Below, in pieces: positions 30,118-38,141 of a stretch of 64,000 nucleotides of DNA. A model generated the notes under the pieces. That model worked only from the letters and a program-made list of their open reading frames with translations. It made no database searches and was not told where the DNA came from. Position 1 is the stretch's first letter. Each line of letters starts with the position of its first letter. The stretch lies in assembly GCA_002162875.1 (NCBI GenBank), contig MABA01000009.1:62001-126000 (forward strand). The letters run 5' to 3'. A program made the translations under genes and the position numbers. Origin of the DNA: Rhodobacterales bacterium 52_120_T64 (GTDB lineage Bacteria > Pseudomonadota > Alphaproteobacteria > Rhodobacterales > Rhodobacteraceae).

Positions 30118-31683
30118 TTACGTAAGCGGCGCTGGCGCCGTTTTTGCGCGACGCACAATCAGCTTATTCAGCGCGTTCACATAGGCCTTGGCCGAAGCCA
30201 CAACCGTGTCGGTATCCGAGGATTGGCCCGTAACAATTTTGCCGTCCTCCTCCATCCGAACACTAACGGTAGCCTGTGCATCTGTGCCTTCTGTCACCGC
30301 ATGCACCTGATAAAGTGCAAGCTTTGCGTCATGTGAAAACACCATTTTGATAGCATTAAATGTTGCATCCACAGGACCGTCACCTGAGGCCGCCACCTCG
30401 TGCAACTTGCCCTCAACTTCCAGTGCCAAATCCGCCGTTTGCGGCCCTTCTGTGCCACAGACCACGCGCAAAGACTTCAACTGGATTGCATCGTTTGCCG
30501 CGTTGGTATCACTGTCCGTCATTAACGCGATCAGGTCATCATCAAAGACTTCCTTCTTACGGTCCGCCAATTCCTTAAAGCGCACAAACACATCTTTCAG
30601 CTGGTTGTCACCCAACGAATAGCCAAGGTTCTCCAACTTGGAGCGCAGCGCTGCACGGCCGGAATGCTTGCCCATCACCAACGACGTTTCAGACAATCCA
30701 ATGTCCTCTGGCCGCATGATTTCAAAGGTACCGGCATGCTTCAGCATCCCGTCTTGATGGATACCACTTTCATGGGCGAACGCGTTCTTTCCGACGATAG
30801 CCTTATTGAACTGCACCGGAAATCCAGAAACTGTCGATACCAGACGCGACGCCTGCATGATCTTCGTAGTATCAATATTATTGTGATACGGCATAATATC
30901 GTGACGAACTCTCATCGCCATCACCACCTCTTCCAATGCGGTGTTGCCGGCACGTTCGCCCAGACCATTGATCGTGCACTCAATCTGGCGCGCACCCGCC
31001 TCGACTGCAGCCAAAGAATTCGCCGTCGCCATGCCTAAATCGTTGTGGCAATGCGTGGCAATGACAATCTCGTCCATGCCTGGCACACGCTCCAACAACA
31101 TGCGGATAATGTCGGCGCTCTCGCGCGGCGCTGTATAACCAACCGTGTCGGGAATGTTGATCGTAGTCGCGCCCGCCTTAATCGCTATCTCGCAAACCCG
31201 CGCAAGATAGTCGTCTTCGGTCCGCGTAGCATCCATTGGTGACCATTGTATATTGTCACAAAGGTTCCGCGCATGGCTGACGGTATCATGGATCTTTTGC
31301 GCCATCTCGTCGCGATCCATCTGAACCTGAAACTCGCGGTGAAGCGGCGATGTGCCGATAAACGTGTGAATGCGCGGTTGCCGTGCATTTTTCACTGCTT
31401 CCCAGCAACGATCAATGTCACCGAAACTCGCACGCGCCAACCCGCAGATCACAGTATTTGGCGCGGCTTTAGCGATCTCGGTCACAGCCTCGAAGTCACC
31501 CTCAGAAGCGATCGGGAAGCCAGCCTCGATAATATCGACGCCCATTTCGTCCAGAAGCGAGGCTATCTCGATCTTTTCGCTCAATGTCATGGTCGCGCCG
31601 GGGCTTTGCTCCCCGTCACGCAAAGTTGTGTCAAAGATCAGAACACGGTTCTTCTCGGACTGCGGATTTGTTTTGATAGTCAT
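30118..31683 (-). CDS. leuA: 2-isopropylmalate synthase
   Basis: This is the first committed enzyme of leucine synthesis, 521 residues. It condenses acetyl-CoA and 2-ketoisovalerate. The N-terminal TIM barrel has FDTTLRDGEQSPGATM and the metal-binding HCHNDLGMA; the C-terminal LeuA regulatory domain (about 390-510) is the leucine feedback site. The ATG has AAGGAA 8 bases upstream. A leucine-rich leader peptide and hairpins precede it, so expression is probably attenuated by charged tRNA-Leu. Confidence 0.97.
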   Translation of the reverse strand: MTIKTNPQSEKNRVLIFDTTLRDGEQSPGATMTLSEKIEIASLLDEMGVDIIEAGFPIASEGDFEAVTEIAKAAPNTVICGLARASFGDIDRCWEAVKNARQPRIHTFIGTSPLHREFQVQMDRDEMAQKIHDTVSHARNLCDNIQWSPMDATRTEDDYLARVCEIAIKAGATTINIPDTVGYTAPRESADIIRMLLERVPGMDEIVIATHCHNDLGMATANSLAAVEAGARQIECTINGLGERAGNTALEEVVMAMRVRHDIMPYHNNIDTTKIMQASRLVSTVSGFPVQFNKAIVGKNAFAHESGIHQDGMLKHAGTFEIMRPEDIGLSETSLVMGKHSGRAALRSKLENLGYSLGDNQLKDVFVRFKELADRKKEVFDDDLIALMTDSDTNAANDAIQLKSLRVVCGTEGPQTADLALEVEGKLHEVAASGDGPVDATFNAIKMVFSHDAKLALYQVHAVTEGTDAQATVSVRMEEDGKIVTGQSSDTDTVVASAKAYVNALNKLIVRRAKTAPAPLT

Positions 31684-31715
31684 TTTAAGAATTCCTTAGC
31701 ATGTCGTGAGTAAGT

Positions 31716-31766
31716 GGCGCGAAAATTCTCCCCTGAGCGCGCGCGCCGTTATCCCGGCTCGCTCAG
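31716..31766 (-). promoter_or_regulatory. Attenuator hairpins between leuL and leuA
   Basis: CTGAGCG/CGCTCAG arms (31733-31739 with 31760-31766) enclose an inner GCCG/CGGC stem. The 5' arm includes the leader stop codon. A second stem, GGCGCG/CGCGCC (31716-31721 with 31742-31747), overlaps the inner part of the first, so the two are mutually exclusive. A TTTT run follows at 31722-31725 but is separated from the first stem by 8 bases, so classical termination is not proven. Confidence 0.55.
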
Positions 31767-31852
31767 AGGCTGCTAAGAAGTAGAAGTAGCGCAGGAAGAC
31801 CTACAACTGGTGTTGCGGTCAAATTTCGTGTAATATGCGCGTTCGTACTCAT
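31763..31852 (-). CDS. leuL: leuA leader peptide (leucine attenuator)
   Basis: This is a 29-residue open frame on the leuA strand, ending 79 bases before the leuA ATG. It contains eight leucines, five of them consecutive (codons CTA CTT CTA CTT CTT at 31775-31789), in the C-terminal LPALLLLLSSL. That composition and the hairpins overlapping its stop codon are the hallmarks of ribosome-mediated attenuation: stalling at Leu codons when leucyl-tRNA is scarce would change folding downstream. The ribosome-binding site is weak (GCGG). Confidence 0.82.
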   Translation of the reverse strand: MSTNAHITRNLTATPVVGLPALLLLLSSL

Positions 31853-31897
31853 AACCGCACTATACCTGCGGAATCGAAAAGATAAAGCGCTGATTTT

Positions 31898-31928
31898 ATT
31901 ATATACAGCGCGTCTAAGGGTGCGACAA
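31898..31928 (-). promoter_or_regulatory. Promoter of leuL-leuA
   Basis: On the minus strand TTGTCG (31923-31928) and TATATA (31900-31905) lie 17 bases apart, with an overlapping perfect TATAAT (31898-31903). Transcription would begin near 31892, about 40 bases before the leader peptide. Confidence 0.6.
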
Positions 31929-31970
31929 AATGGCTCTCTTCATGGGTATTCCCTTGAAGCATGGCAGGTA

Positions 31971-32023
31971 TGCATTAAATGCACACCTATGATGTCAATA
32001 AATATGTCATATTGCATGACATA
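31971..32023 (+). promoter_or_regulatory. Palindromes upstream of the 32052 gene
   Basis: TGCATTAAATGCA (31971-31983) is a perfect palindrome. TATGTCAT (32003-32010) and ATGACATA (32016-32023) form a perfect 8-bp inverted repeat with a 5-base spacer, and TGATGTCAA lies at 31990-31998. They sit in the divergent leuL/32052 region and look like operator sites for a dimeric regulator. Confidence 0.5.
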
Positions 32024-32051
32024 CTCAAACACAAGATGAGAAGGACGGCGT

Positions 32052-32357
32052 ATGTTCGATTACGTTGACTCAACGGCTTTTGCCAACGACCAAGGTGCCC
32101 GCGCCCAGAAACTGTTTGCTGCAGTTGTTCTGGCGGCTCTTGACGATGCAATCGCCGATGACAAAAAATATGGCAATGGCCCCGAAGTTATTGCACGCTG
32201 GGCACGCTCCCGCGATGGTCGTGAAGTACTTATGTGTGCTGGCATTGACCCTAACGAACGTTGCGTCAAAGGCATGATGGAATTTGTTGGTCGTGGTGTT
32301 CGCACCTCGGTGGCATTGTCACGTGAAGAAAGTGAACGTCAAGCCGCAGCCGCTTGA
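32052..32357 (+). CDS. Conserved small protein (possibly DUF6280)
   Basis: This is a 101-residue soluble, mostly helical protein with no signal peptide or membrane segment. The central part (KLFAAVVLAALDDAIADDKK and WARSRDGREVLMCAGIDPNE) has a helix-turn-helix-like rhythm. I recall similar proteins in Rhodobacteraceae catalogued as DUF6280, but cannot confirm it here. It has a GAGAAGGA ribosome-binding site, strong palindromes in its promoter region and a strong terminator, which suggests a regulated single-gene unit. Function is unknown; DNA binding is a guess from the fold rhythm. Confidence 0.75.
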   Translation: MFDYVDSTAFANDQGARAQKLFAAVVLAALDDAIADDKKYGNGPEVIARWARSRDGREVLMCAGIDPNERCVKGMMEFVGRGVRTSVALSREESERQAAAA

Positions 32358-32373
32358 TTTATATCGCTTTTTT

Positions 32374-32412
32374 ACACAAAAAACGGGCCTCTTGATGGCC
32401 CGTTTTTTGTGT
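32374..32412. terminator. Bidirectional terminator
   Basis: A perfect 16-bp inverted repeat ACACAAAAAACGGGCC/GGCCCGTTTTTTGTGT (32374-32389 with 32397-32412) encloses a 7-base loop. The A-run before and T-run after the GC stem let it end transcription from both the 32052 gene and the convergent lipoprotein gene. Confidence 0.92.
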
Positions 32413-32417
32413 CTAAC

Positions 32418-32711
32418 TCAACAAGAAACCCGCGCGTCCGCCATCGCCTGATCTCCTGTAAACGATCCATCTACAACCTCGCAACCCGTAGCCCGCTCCA
32501 TTGCGATTACCGCACGGGGACCTATTACCTGTATTCTGGGTAGCACCTCGAAGCTCGTCCGAATAGCGCGCACCTCGTCACCTAATATGTAGATATCGAA
32601 TTCTGAACTCTCGACCGTGACGAATACTGGCTCGATTTCCCGATAGCGCCCACCTGGTGAAGAGCACCCTGCAATAGTCAGAAATATGCACAATAGAGCC
32701 GAGAATCGCAT
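32418..32711 (-). CDS. Small hypothetical lipoprotein
   Basis: This is a 97-residue protein with a lipoprotein signal peptide. The hydrophobic stretch ALLCIFLTIAG ends in the lipobox cysteine at 16 (IAGC), followed by SSPGG. The rest is soluble and periplasmic, with two further cysteines (GCEVV and the C-terminal ARVSC) that could form a disulfide. I do not recognise the family. It lies 66 bases downstream of another lipoprotein gene on the same strand and ends against a bidirectional terminator. Confidence 0.7.
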   Translation of the reverse strand: MRFSALLCIFLTIAGCSSPGGRYREIEPVFVTVESSEFDIYILGDEVRAIRTSFEVLPRIQVIGPRAVIAMERATGCEVVDGSFTGDQAMADARVSC

Positions 32712-32777
32712 GGTGGTTAACTTTCCGAAAACCTCAACAGTACAACTAAAATGTTAATAAACTCTTAAAGGTATCAC

Positions 32778-33371
32778 TCACTGCGTGGTGTTCTGACCCT
32801 CGTCATCCTCGTAGACGTAGCTAGTTTTCACGTCAGGAACCTCTGCGAAACTGTCCATAATCTTGCCGGGATAATATGTTGTCGGTATTCCCGCAAACAT
32901 TTGCAGCCCGTTCAGAACGGACGAAACGGAAATGCCACAATGCAATTTCGCAGTCTCGCCTTGCGCCACTGCACGCTGAAATATCTGCTCTGCCAAATCA
33001 GGTGAAACCTGTAGTTCCTGCGCCACAACATAATAGCCGCGCCGCGCATGATAGGATTTATAATACTCAACCATCGCCGGATGCATACCGTAATTGACAT
33101 CCCGCGCATTCGGGCTGGTAGAATGCCTAAACGTCCCCGCCGGATCATATAAAACCTGCTGCGAAGCGTTAATCAAAATGCCGGAATGTTCACCAAAATC
33201 ACCGCTTTCATTGACCATAGTCAAAAGCGTTACCGAACTGGGCAAAGGGCTAACATAGGCCGCCGCCTGAATGTCCATAGACGAACCAATGGGCGCATTC
33301 CGTTCAGCCCCCTCGCAAGCCATCAACACAACAACCGAAAGGATTGAAATAGCTGTACGGAACTTAAACAC
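32778..33371 (-). CDS. Hypothetical lipoprotein, possible permuted papain-like fold
   Basis: This is a 197-residue lipoprotein with lipobox VLMAC (Cys19). A histidine in GDFGEHSGILI followed about 80 residues later by a cysteine in KLHCGISVSSVLNGL resembles the order of catalytic residues in permuted NlpC/P60-type (YiiX-like) enzymes. That similarity is an inference from spacing and local sequence. It would act in the periplasm. The tail is acidic. It is transcribed in the same direction as the 32418 lipoprotein. Confidence 0.68.
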   Translation of the reverse strand: MFKFRTAISILSVVVLMACEGAERNAPIGSSMDIQAAAYVSPLPSSVTLLTMVNESGDFGEHSGILINASQQVLYDPAGTFRHSTSPNARDVNYGMHPAMVEYYKSYHARRGYYVVAQELQVSPDLAEQIFQRAVAQGETAKLHCGISVSSVLNGLQMFAGIPTTYYPGKIMDSFAEVPDVKTSYVYEDDEGQNTTQ

Positions 33372-33428
33372 GGCACTCTCCTAAAATCATCAGCCGACCC
33401 TAGACAATTTTATCTTTAACGGAAACAT

Positions 33429-33457
33429 CAAAAGAAAAGGCGCCAAACGTCGGCGCC
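33429..33457 (-). terminator. Terminator downstream of the cox subunit IV gene
   Basis: On the minus strand GGCGCC (33452-33457), a 7-base loop and GGCGCC (33439-33444) are followed by TTTTCTTT. It lies 26 bases after the cytochrome oxidase subunit IV stop. Confidence 0.78.
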
Positions 33458-33483
33458 AAGTCATCACATATATGTCAACGACA

Positions 33484-33618
33484 TTAGGTACCGGTGATCG
33501 CCAAGAACACAAGAATACCGATGCAAATAATTGACGTCCACTTGCCCAACATCAAAAAACCGCTGTAGGTTTTTTCCTGGACTTCGATATCCATGGAACC
33601 ATGTTCGTATTCAGACAT
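33484..33618 (-). CDS. aa3-type cytochrome c oxidase subunit IV
   Basis: This is a 44-residue protein with an acidic N-terminus (MSEYEHGSMDIEVQEKTYSG) and a single transmembrane helix (FLMLGKW to VFLAITGT). This matches the tiny bacterial aa3 cytochrome oxidase subunit IV (Cox4-like) of Rhodobacter and Paracoccus, which packs against the catalytic core in the inner membrane. The start has a GAG purine stretch upstream and a good terminator follows. The other cox genes are not nearby, which is usual for this subunit in the group. Confidence 0.85.
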   Translation of the reverse strand: MSEYEHGSMDIEVQEKTYSGFLMLGKWTSIICIGILVFLAITGT

Positions 33619-33705
33619 TTCACTCTCCCGTATTTACGTTTTCAAACGTTTGCCATGAAACCATCTGGAATGGAAGCAGGTTTAGCTGCGGCCCTTCGTC
33701 GTGGT

Positions 33706-34728
33706 TTAGGCTTTTTGCCAAAGCCAGGCATCATCCGCGCGTCGATCCCGCCGAACTTTTCCACTTTGATGCAGGTGGTTAAGATGTCCGTAAGCCTCGA
33801 CGAGCGCCAAACCGTATTCGCTTTCGCCGATATTGCGTTTGAACAACGGCGGGAAACACTCGGCTGCAGTTTGCTGTGATTCAAGGTGTTTTTCCAACCG
33901 TATCAAAGCGCTATAATGATTTTCTATCAACTGTTCCAGGCGATCCGGAAGACCGGTGAACGGCAGTTTGTGCCCAGGCAATACAAAATGCTTGTCATGG
34001 GCCATTGCGCCCAAGCGCTCGCAACTCTCCAGCCAATCACCAACCGGATCGGCCTCAGGTTCTGTTGCGTAAACCCCCAGATTCGAAGAAATTCCCGCGA
34101 TAACCTGATCCCCCGAGATCACCAAGTCATCATCCAGCGACCAAAGCGTTGCATGTTCTGGCGCATGTCCGTGCCCGATATGCACCACCCAACGTCGCCC
34201 GCCGATTGTTAAAACATCATCCTGCTTGATTCGCTGAAAACCAAGCGGCATAGGTGCAACCACATCGGCAAAATTGAACGGGCGATCGGCCTTGCGTTTG
34301 TCATAAAACGCGCGGTCCATCCCTGCTGCACGGTAAAATGCCAGCGTTTCCTCTGGCCAAATCGATTGCACATCCAGCGTCAGCATCCGCGAGAACAACC
34401 AAGCTGTGCGCGTCGTCCATAGCTCGGCGCCATGATCCGATTGCAGCCACCCCGCCAACCCCACATGATCGGGATGGTGGTGCGTCACAAGCACTCGCGA
34501 AATTGGCTTGCCTTGCAACGGACCTGTCATCAATTTTTCCCAAATCGCACGTCCGCGTTTGCTGTTGTAACCTGTGTCGATCACCGTCCAACTATCGCCA
34601 TCGTCCAGTGCATAAACATTAACGTGGTCAAGCCGCATTGGCAGTGGCAGGCGCATCCATAGCACCCCTTCGGCCACCTCGATGGCCTCGCCTTCAACGG
34701 GGGGTTCCGCATGGGGGAATTCTATCAT
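33706..34728 (-). CDS. MBL-fold metallohydrolase
   Basis: This is a 340-residue metallo-beta-lactamase fold enzyme. The zinc motif is intact in VTHHHPDHVGLAGW, with further ligands His in HIGHGHAPEH and Asp in VISGDQVIAG. A C-terminal extension (about 260-340) with helical content resembles the LACTB2/BLACT-winged-helix type. The substrate is unknown. The gene starts 12 bases after the acyl-CoA dehydrogenase stop with AAGGAAAA upstream, so the two form an operon, which hints at thioester or fatty-acid related metabolism. Confidence 0.85.
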   Translation of the reverse strand: MIEFPHAEPPVEGEAIEVAEGVLWMRLPLPMRLDHVNVYALDDGDSWTVIDTGYNSKRGRAIWEKLMTGPLQGKPISRVLVTHHHPDHVGLAGWLQSDHGAELWTTRTAWLFSRMLTLDVQSIWPEETLAFYRAAGMDRAFYDKRKADRPFNFADVVAPMPLGFQRIKQDDVLTIGGRRWVVHIGHGHAPEHATLWSLDDDLVISGDQVIAGISSNLGVYATEPEADPVGDWLESCERLGAMAHDKHFVLPGHKLPFTGLPDRLEQLIENHYSALIRLEKHLESQQTAAECFPPLFKRNIGESEYGLALVEAYGHLNHLHQSGKVRRDRRADDAWLWQKA

Positions 34729-34740
34729 GATAAGTTTTCC

Positions 34741-36456
34741 TTAGGCACCAAGCGCATCCACATCCAACGCGTACAGGACCGAGGCCCCTTCACGCGCCGC
34801 ACTGCAAAGCGCGTCAACCTGTTGCATTGTTTGACGAATATGGAATCGCGCCAAGGGTAACCTGCTTGCATCAGCCATCGCGGCCTTCAACAAATAGTGC
34901 CCACCCAATGTCAGCGCGAACGCTCGTAGAAACGGCACCGCCCCTGCAAACCGATCGTTCATCGACGCATCAACCAGCCAGTGGGTCGTTGCGTTAAGGC
35001 TCATCTCTGCGCCTGACAGGAGCGCGGCTAAATCAGGTGTTTCTGCCTCGGCCGCAGCGGCCGTTAGACTTACCTCGTTCAGCAATCCAAACGCAGCTAC
35101 GCCGCCATCCATCAACTTGCGCCCAACCAAATCCATCGCCTGAATACCGTTCGTACCCTCGTAAATCGCCGTAACCCGCACATCACGATAATACTGGGCG
35201 GCGCCGGTCTCTTCGATGTAGCCCATACCGCCGTGCACCTGCACGCCGATTTCGGCAACTTCGCATCCCGTGTCGGTGCCAAAGGCCTTGGCAATGGGTG
35301 TTAAAAACGCGGCACGTGCTGCTTGTGCTTGCGCAACCTCGCCGTCCAATCCCTTCGACAAATCCGTGCTAATCGCCGCGTCCAGAATAATCGTCCGCGC
35401 TGTTGAAGTCAGCGTTTTCATCGTCATGATATTTCGGCGAACATCGGCATGGTCCAGAATGATGCCTGTCCCATTCTCAACCGGGCTCCGGCCTTGCTTG
35501 CGTTCTGACGCATACTGCAACGCTTTTTGAGTTGCTGCCTCGGCCTGACTAAGCCCCTGAACACCGACGCCAATTCTTGCATTATTCATCATCGTGAACA
35601 TCGCGGCCATTCCGCCACCCTCACGCCCAATCATCCAGCCAGTCGCGCCTGCGAACTCCATAATGGCCGTTGGGGACCCGTGAAGGCCCATCTTATGCTC
35701 AAAACTAATGGCAACTGCGTTGTTCAAAGGTCCCAGATTACCATGCTCGTCTGGAATAAACTTGGGCACCAGAAACAGACTAATCCCTCTTGTTCCAGCA
35801 ACCGCATCGGGCAATCGGGCCAAGACCAGATGGCAAATATTCTCGGCGACGTCATGATCGCCCCAACTGATGAAAATCTTTTGGCCGGTTATCTCATAAG
35901 TCCCATCGCCGTTATCCTCGGCCTTGGTGCGCAGTGCGCCAACATCGGATCCGGCACCCGCCTCCGTTAGGTTCATCGTTCCGGTCCACTGACCCGAATT
36001 CAGCTTGGGCAAATACAGCGCTTTGATTTTGTCACTTGCGTGATGTTCTAACGCTTCGATCTGGCCCTGTGTCATTAACGGGTTCAATGCGAGCGACAAA
36101 CACGCGCTGCTCATCATCTCGCCAACACATGACATCAGCGCCAACGGCAACCCCATACCGCCATATTCCGGATCACCGGCCATACCAACCCAACCACCTT
36201 CGGAAATCGCCTTATAACCGGCATCAAACCCTGGCGAGCATTTGGCCACACCGTTGTCCAACTTCGCTGGATACAAATCCCCAGTGACGTTCAAAGGTGC
36301 CAGAACGTCTTCAGACATCCGTGCCGCTTCACCAAGAATTGCCTCGGTCATCTCGGTTGTTGCTTCCGCAAACTTATCGGTTCCAGACAACCTTCCCGCA
36401 TCAAGTACATTGTTCAGGCAAAAGGCCATTTCTTTGATTGGAGCACGGTACGACAT
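34741..36456 (-). CDS. Acyl-CoA dehydrogenase, DmdC-like
   Basis: This is a 571-residue FAD enzyme with the three acyl-CoA dehydrogenase domains and the extra C-terminal domain of the AidB/DmdC-like branch. Motifs are MNLTEAGAGSDVGALRT, the FISWGDHD flavin segment and the catalytic-base region YEGTNGIQAMDLVGRK. Length and the N-terminal YRAPIKEMAFCLN segment match the group containing 3-methylmercaptopropionyl-CoA dehydrogenase, which acts in DMSP degradation. Paralogues act on other acyl-CoAs, so the substrate stays open. An MBL hydrolase gene follows in the same operon. Confidence 0.85.
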   Translation of the reverse strand: MSYRAPIKEMAFCLNNVLDAGRLSGTDKFAEATTEMTEAILGEAARMSEDVLAPLNVTGDLYPAKLDNGVAKCSPGFDAGYKAISEGGWVGMAGDPEYGGMGLPLALMSCVGEMMSSACLSLALNPLMTQGQIEALEHHASDKIKALYLPKLNSGQWTGTMNLTEAGAGSDVGALRTKAEDNGDGTYEITGQKIFISWGDHDVAENICHLVLARLPDAVAGTRGISLFLVPKFIPDEHGNLGPLNNAVAISFEHKMGLHGSPTAIMEFAGATGWMIGREGGGMAAMFTMMNNARIGVGVQGLSQAEAATQKALQYASERKQGRSPVENGTGIILDHADVRRNIMTMKTLTSTARTIILDAAISTDLSKGLDGEVAQAQAARAAFLTPIAKAFGTDTGCEVAEIGVQVHGGMGYIEETGAAQYYRDVRVTAIYEGTNGIQAMDLVGRKLMDGGVAAFGLLNEVSLTAAAAEAETPDLAALLSGAEMSLNATTHWLVDASMNDRFAGAVPFLRAFALTLGGHYLLKAAMADASRLPLARFHIRQTMQQVDALCSAAREGASVLYALDVDALGA

Positions 36457-36545
36457 ATGAATCCCTAAGTTTTGTTCTTTGCCAAGTGATGTTAGTTCAG
36501 TTAATGCTGCACTGCAAACACCAACGAAGAAAACGCAGCGTCAAC

Positions 36546-37481
36546 ATGATTAACACTACACAAAGACTAAACCCAAACAATATTTCTGCCGCTGCCGCGT
36601 TGTTACGAGGCGGTGATCTCGTCGCTTTTCCTACAGAAACGGTGTACGGATTGGGTGCGGATGCCCGCAACGATCGTGCCGTCGCCGGTATCTTCGCAGC
36701 AAAATCGCGCCCGCAGTTTAATCCGCTAATTGTTCACGTCGCAGACCTCGCAGCCGCCGAAGAGATTGCCGAACTCCCCACCGATGCCCGCGCACTCGCC
36801 GCTGCGTTTTGGCCCGGCCCCCTGACATTGATCTTGCCAACCCGCAACGACAGCGGTTTGTCCGATCTGGTTACCGCTGGCCTTGGCACCGTAGGTGTTC
36901 GCGTCCCTTTCAATCCAATTGCCAAACAATTGTTGAAAGAATTCGGCGGTCCTGTTGCAGCCCCGTCTGCCAACCCGTCGGGAAAGATAAGCCCGACATC
37001 GGCAGATCACGTGCTTGACGGGCTATCAGGAAAAATTGCGGCAGTTGTCGACGGCGGGCCTTGCGATGTGGGCCTCGAATCCACCATCATCGGCTTTGAT
37101 AACGGCCCGGTACTGCTCCGCGCTGGTGGTCTGCCGTCGGAATTGATTGCCGCGGCCCTTGGCATGGAAGTCCGCAAAAACACCGATGATGCAATATCGG
37201 CCCCGGGACAGTTGAAATCCCACTACGCGCCCAAGGCCAAGTTGCGCCTAAATGCCGAAGCACCCCAAGCCGACGAGGTTTGGCTTGGCTTTGGATCGCA
37301 TACCTTCGACGTGCAGTCATTAAATCTGTCGCAATCCGGCGACCTAACCGAGGCCGCGACGAACCTGTTCGCCCATATGCATGCTCTTGATAAAGTCGCA
37401 GCGAAAATTGCGGTGGGACCAATTCCATCAACGGGATTGGGCCTTGCTATTAACGACCGGCTAGAGCGCGCAGCCAGCTAG
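36546..37481 (+). CDS. tsaC: L-threonylcarbamoyladenylate synthase (Sua5/TsaC)
   Basis: This is a 311-residue enzyme that makes threonylcarbamoyl-AMP from threonine, bicarbonate and ATP for the t6A37 modification of tRNA. The YrdC domain has FPTETVYGLGADA and PSANPSGKISPTSA. The C-terminal Sua5 domain (about 210-311), joined by the SAPGQLKSHYAP linker, makes this the long Sua5-type form. The ATG at 36546 fits the family; the longer upstream frame overlaps the divergent dehydrogenase start and is rejected. Confidence 0.94.
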   Translation: MINTTQRLNPNNISAAAALLRGGDLVAFPTETVYGLGADARNDRAVAGIFAAKSRPQFNPLIVHVADLAAAEEIAELPTDARALAAAFWPGPLTLILPTRNDSGLSDLVTAGLGTVGVRVPFNPIAKQLLKEFGGPVAAPSANPSGKISPTSADHVLDGLSGKIAAVVDGGPCDVGLESTIIGFDNGPVLLRAGGLPSELIAAALGMEVRKNTDDAISAPGQLKSHYAPKAKLRLNAEAPQADEVWLGFGSHTFDVQSLNLSQSGDLTEAATNLFAHMHALDKVAAKIAVGPIPSTGLGLAINDRLERAAS

Positions 37482-38059
37482 GCCCGACCACCTTCGGCAG
37501 ACAACATTGCCGGATCAAAACCGAGGCTTCTCATCGCGGCATTCCACATTTTACCCCAAGGGGTATCGAACACAATCTCGTGGCTGGCATCACAAATCAA
37601 CCAACCGTTATCCTGAATTTCAGATTCCAGCTGGCCCGGACCCCATCCAGAATACCCAAGACATAACAAACGCTTGTCCGGCCCTTTGCCGTCCGCCATA
37701 TCCTGCAAGACATCCATCGTCGCGGTCATGCCAAAATCATCGCTAATCGCCATCGTTCCGCCCTTGGTAAAATAGTCGGTAGAATGCAGAACAAATCCGC
37801 GCCCATGCTCTACCGGTCCACCAAAAAACACCTGCGGCCCGTTTGCGGTATCCTCGCCCTCAACACCCAATTGTTCCATTAATTCGGAAAATTCAAGTTG
37901 ATGCGCGGGGCGGTTAATCATCAAACCCATCGCCCCTTCAGGCGTGTGCGCGCACATAAAAATGACCGCGCGGTCAAACCGCGGGTCCCCCATTCCCGGC
38001 ATGGCGACCAGAAACTTTCCGTCCAAAAACGGCAATTCTTCAGCGAATGTTGCACTCAT
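37478..38059 (-). CDS. YqgE/AlgH family protein
   Basis: This is a 193-residue protein of the UPF0301 (YqgE/AlgH) family, with the hallmark GKFLVAMPGMGDPRFDRAVIFMCAH and GGPVEHGRGFVLHS. Function is poorly defined. I start at the ATG at 38059; an ATG 15 bases upstream is possible, and the longer frame to 38200 would overlap the divergent gene. The 3' end overlaps tsaC by 4 bases. Confidence 0.9.
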   Translation of the reverse strand: MSATFAEELPFLDGKFLVAMPGMGDPRFDRAVIFMCAHTPEGAMGLMINRPAHQLEFSELMEQLGVEGEDTANGPQVFFGGPVEHGRGFVLHSTDYFTKGGTMAISDDFGMTATMDVLQDMADGKGPDKRLLCLGYSGWGPGQLESEIQDNGWLICDASHEIVFDTPWGKMWNAAMRSLGFDPAMLSAEGGRA

Positions 38060-38141
38060 ATTCTTAAGATGCATCTCCGCGCACGACATTACAAGCCAAG
38101 GCCTCGCTAGAATGTGACTTTTCCTTTCAGAATTCGCCCCT

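Noticed and set aside
36438-36545. N-terminal extension of tsaC from 36438
   Set aside because: It would overlap the divergent acyl-CoA dehydrogenase start and has no resemblance to the family; the ATG at 36546 gives the family N-terminus.
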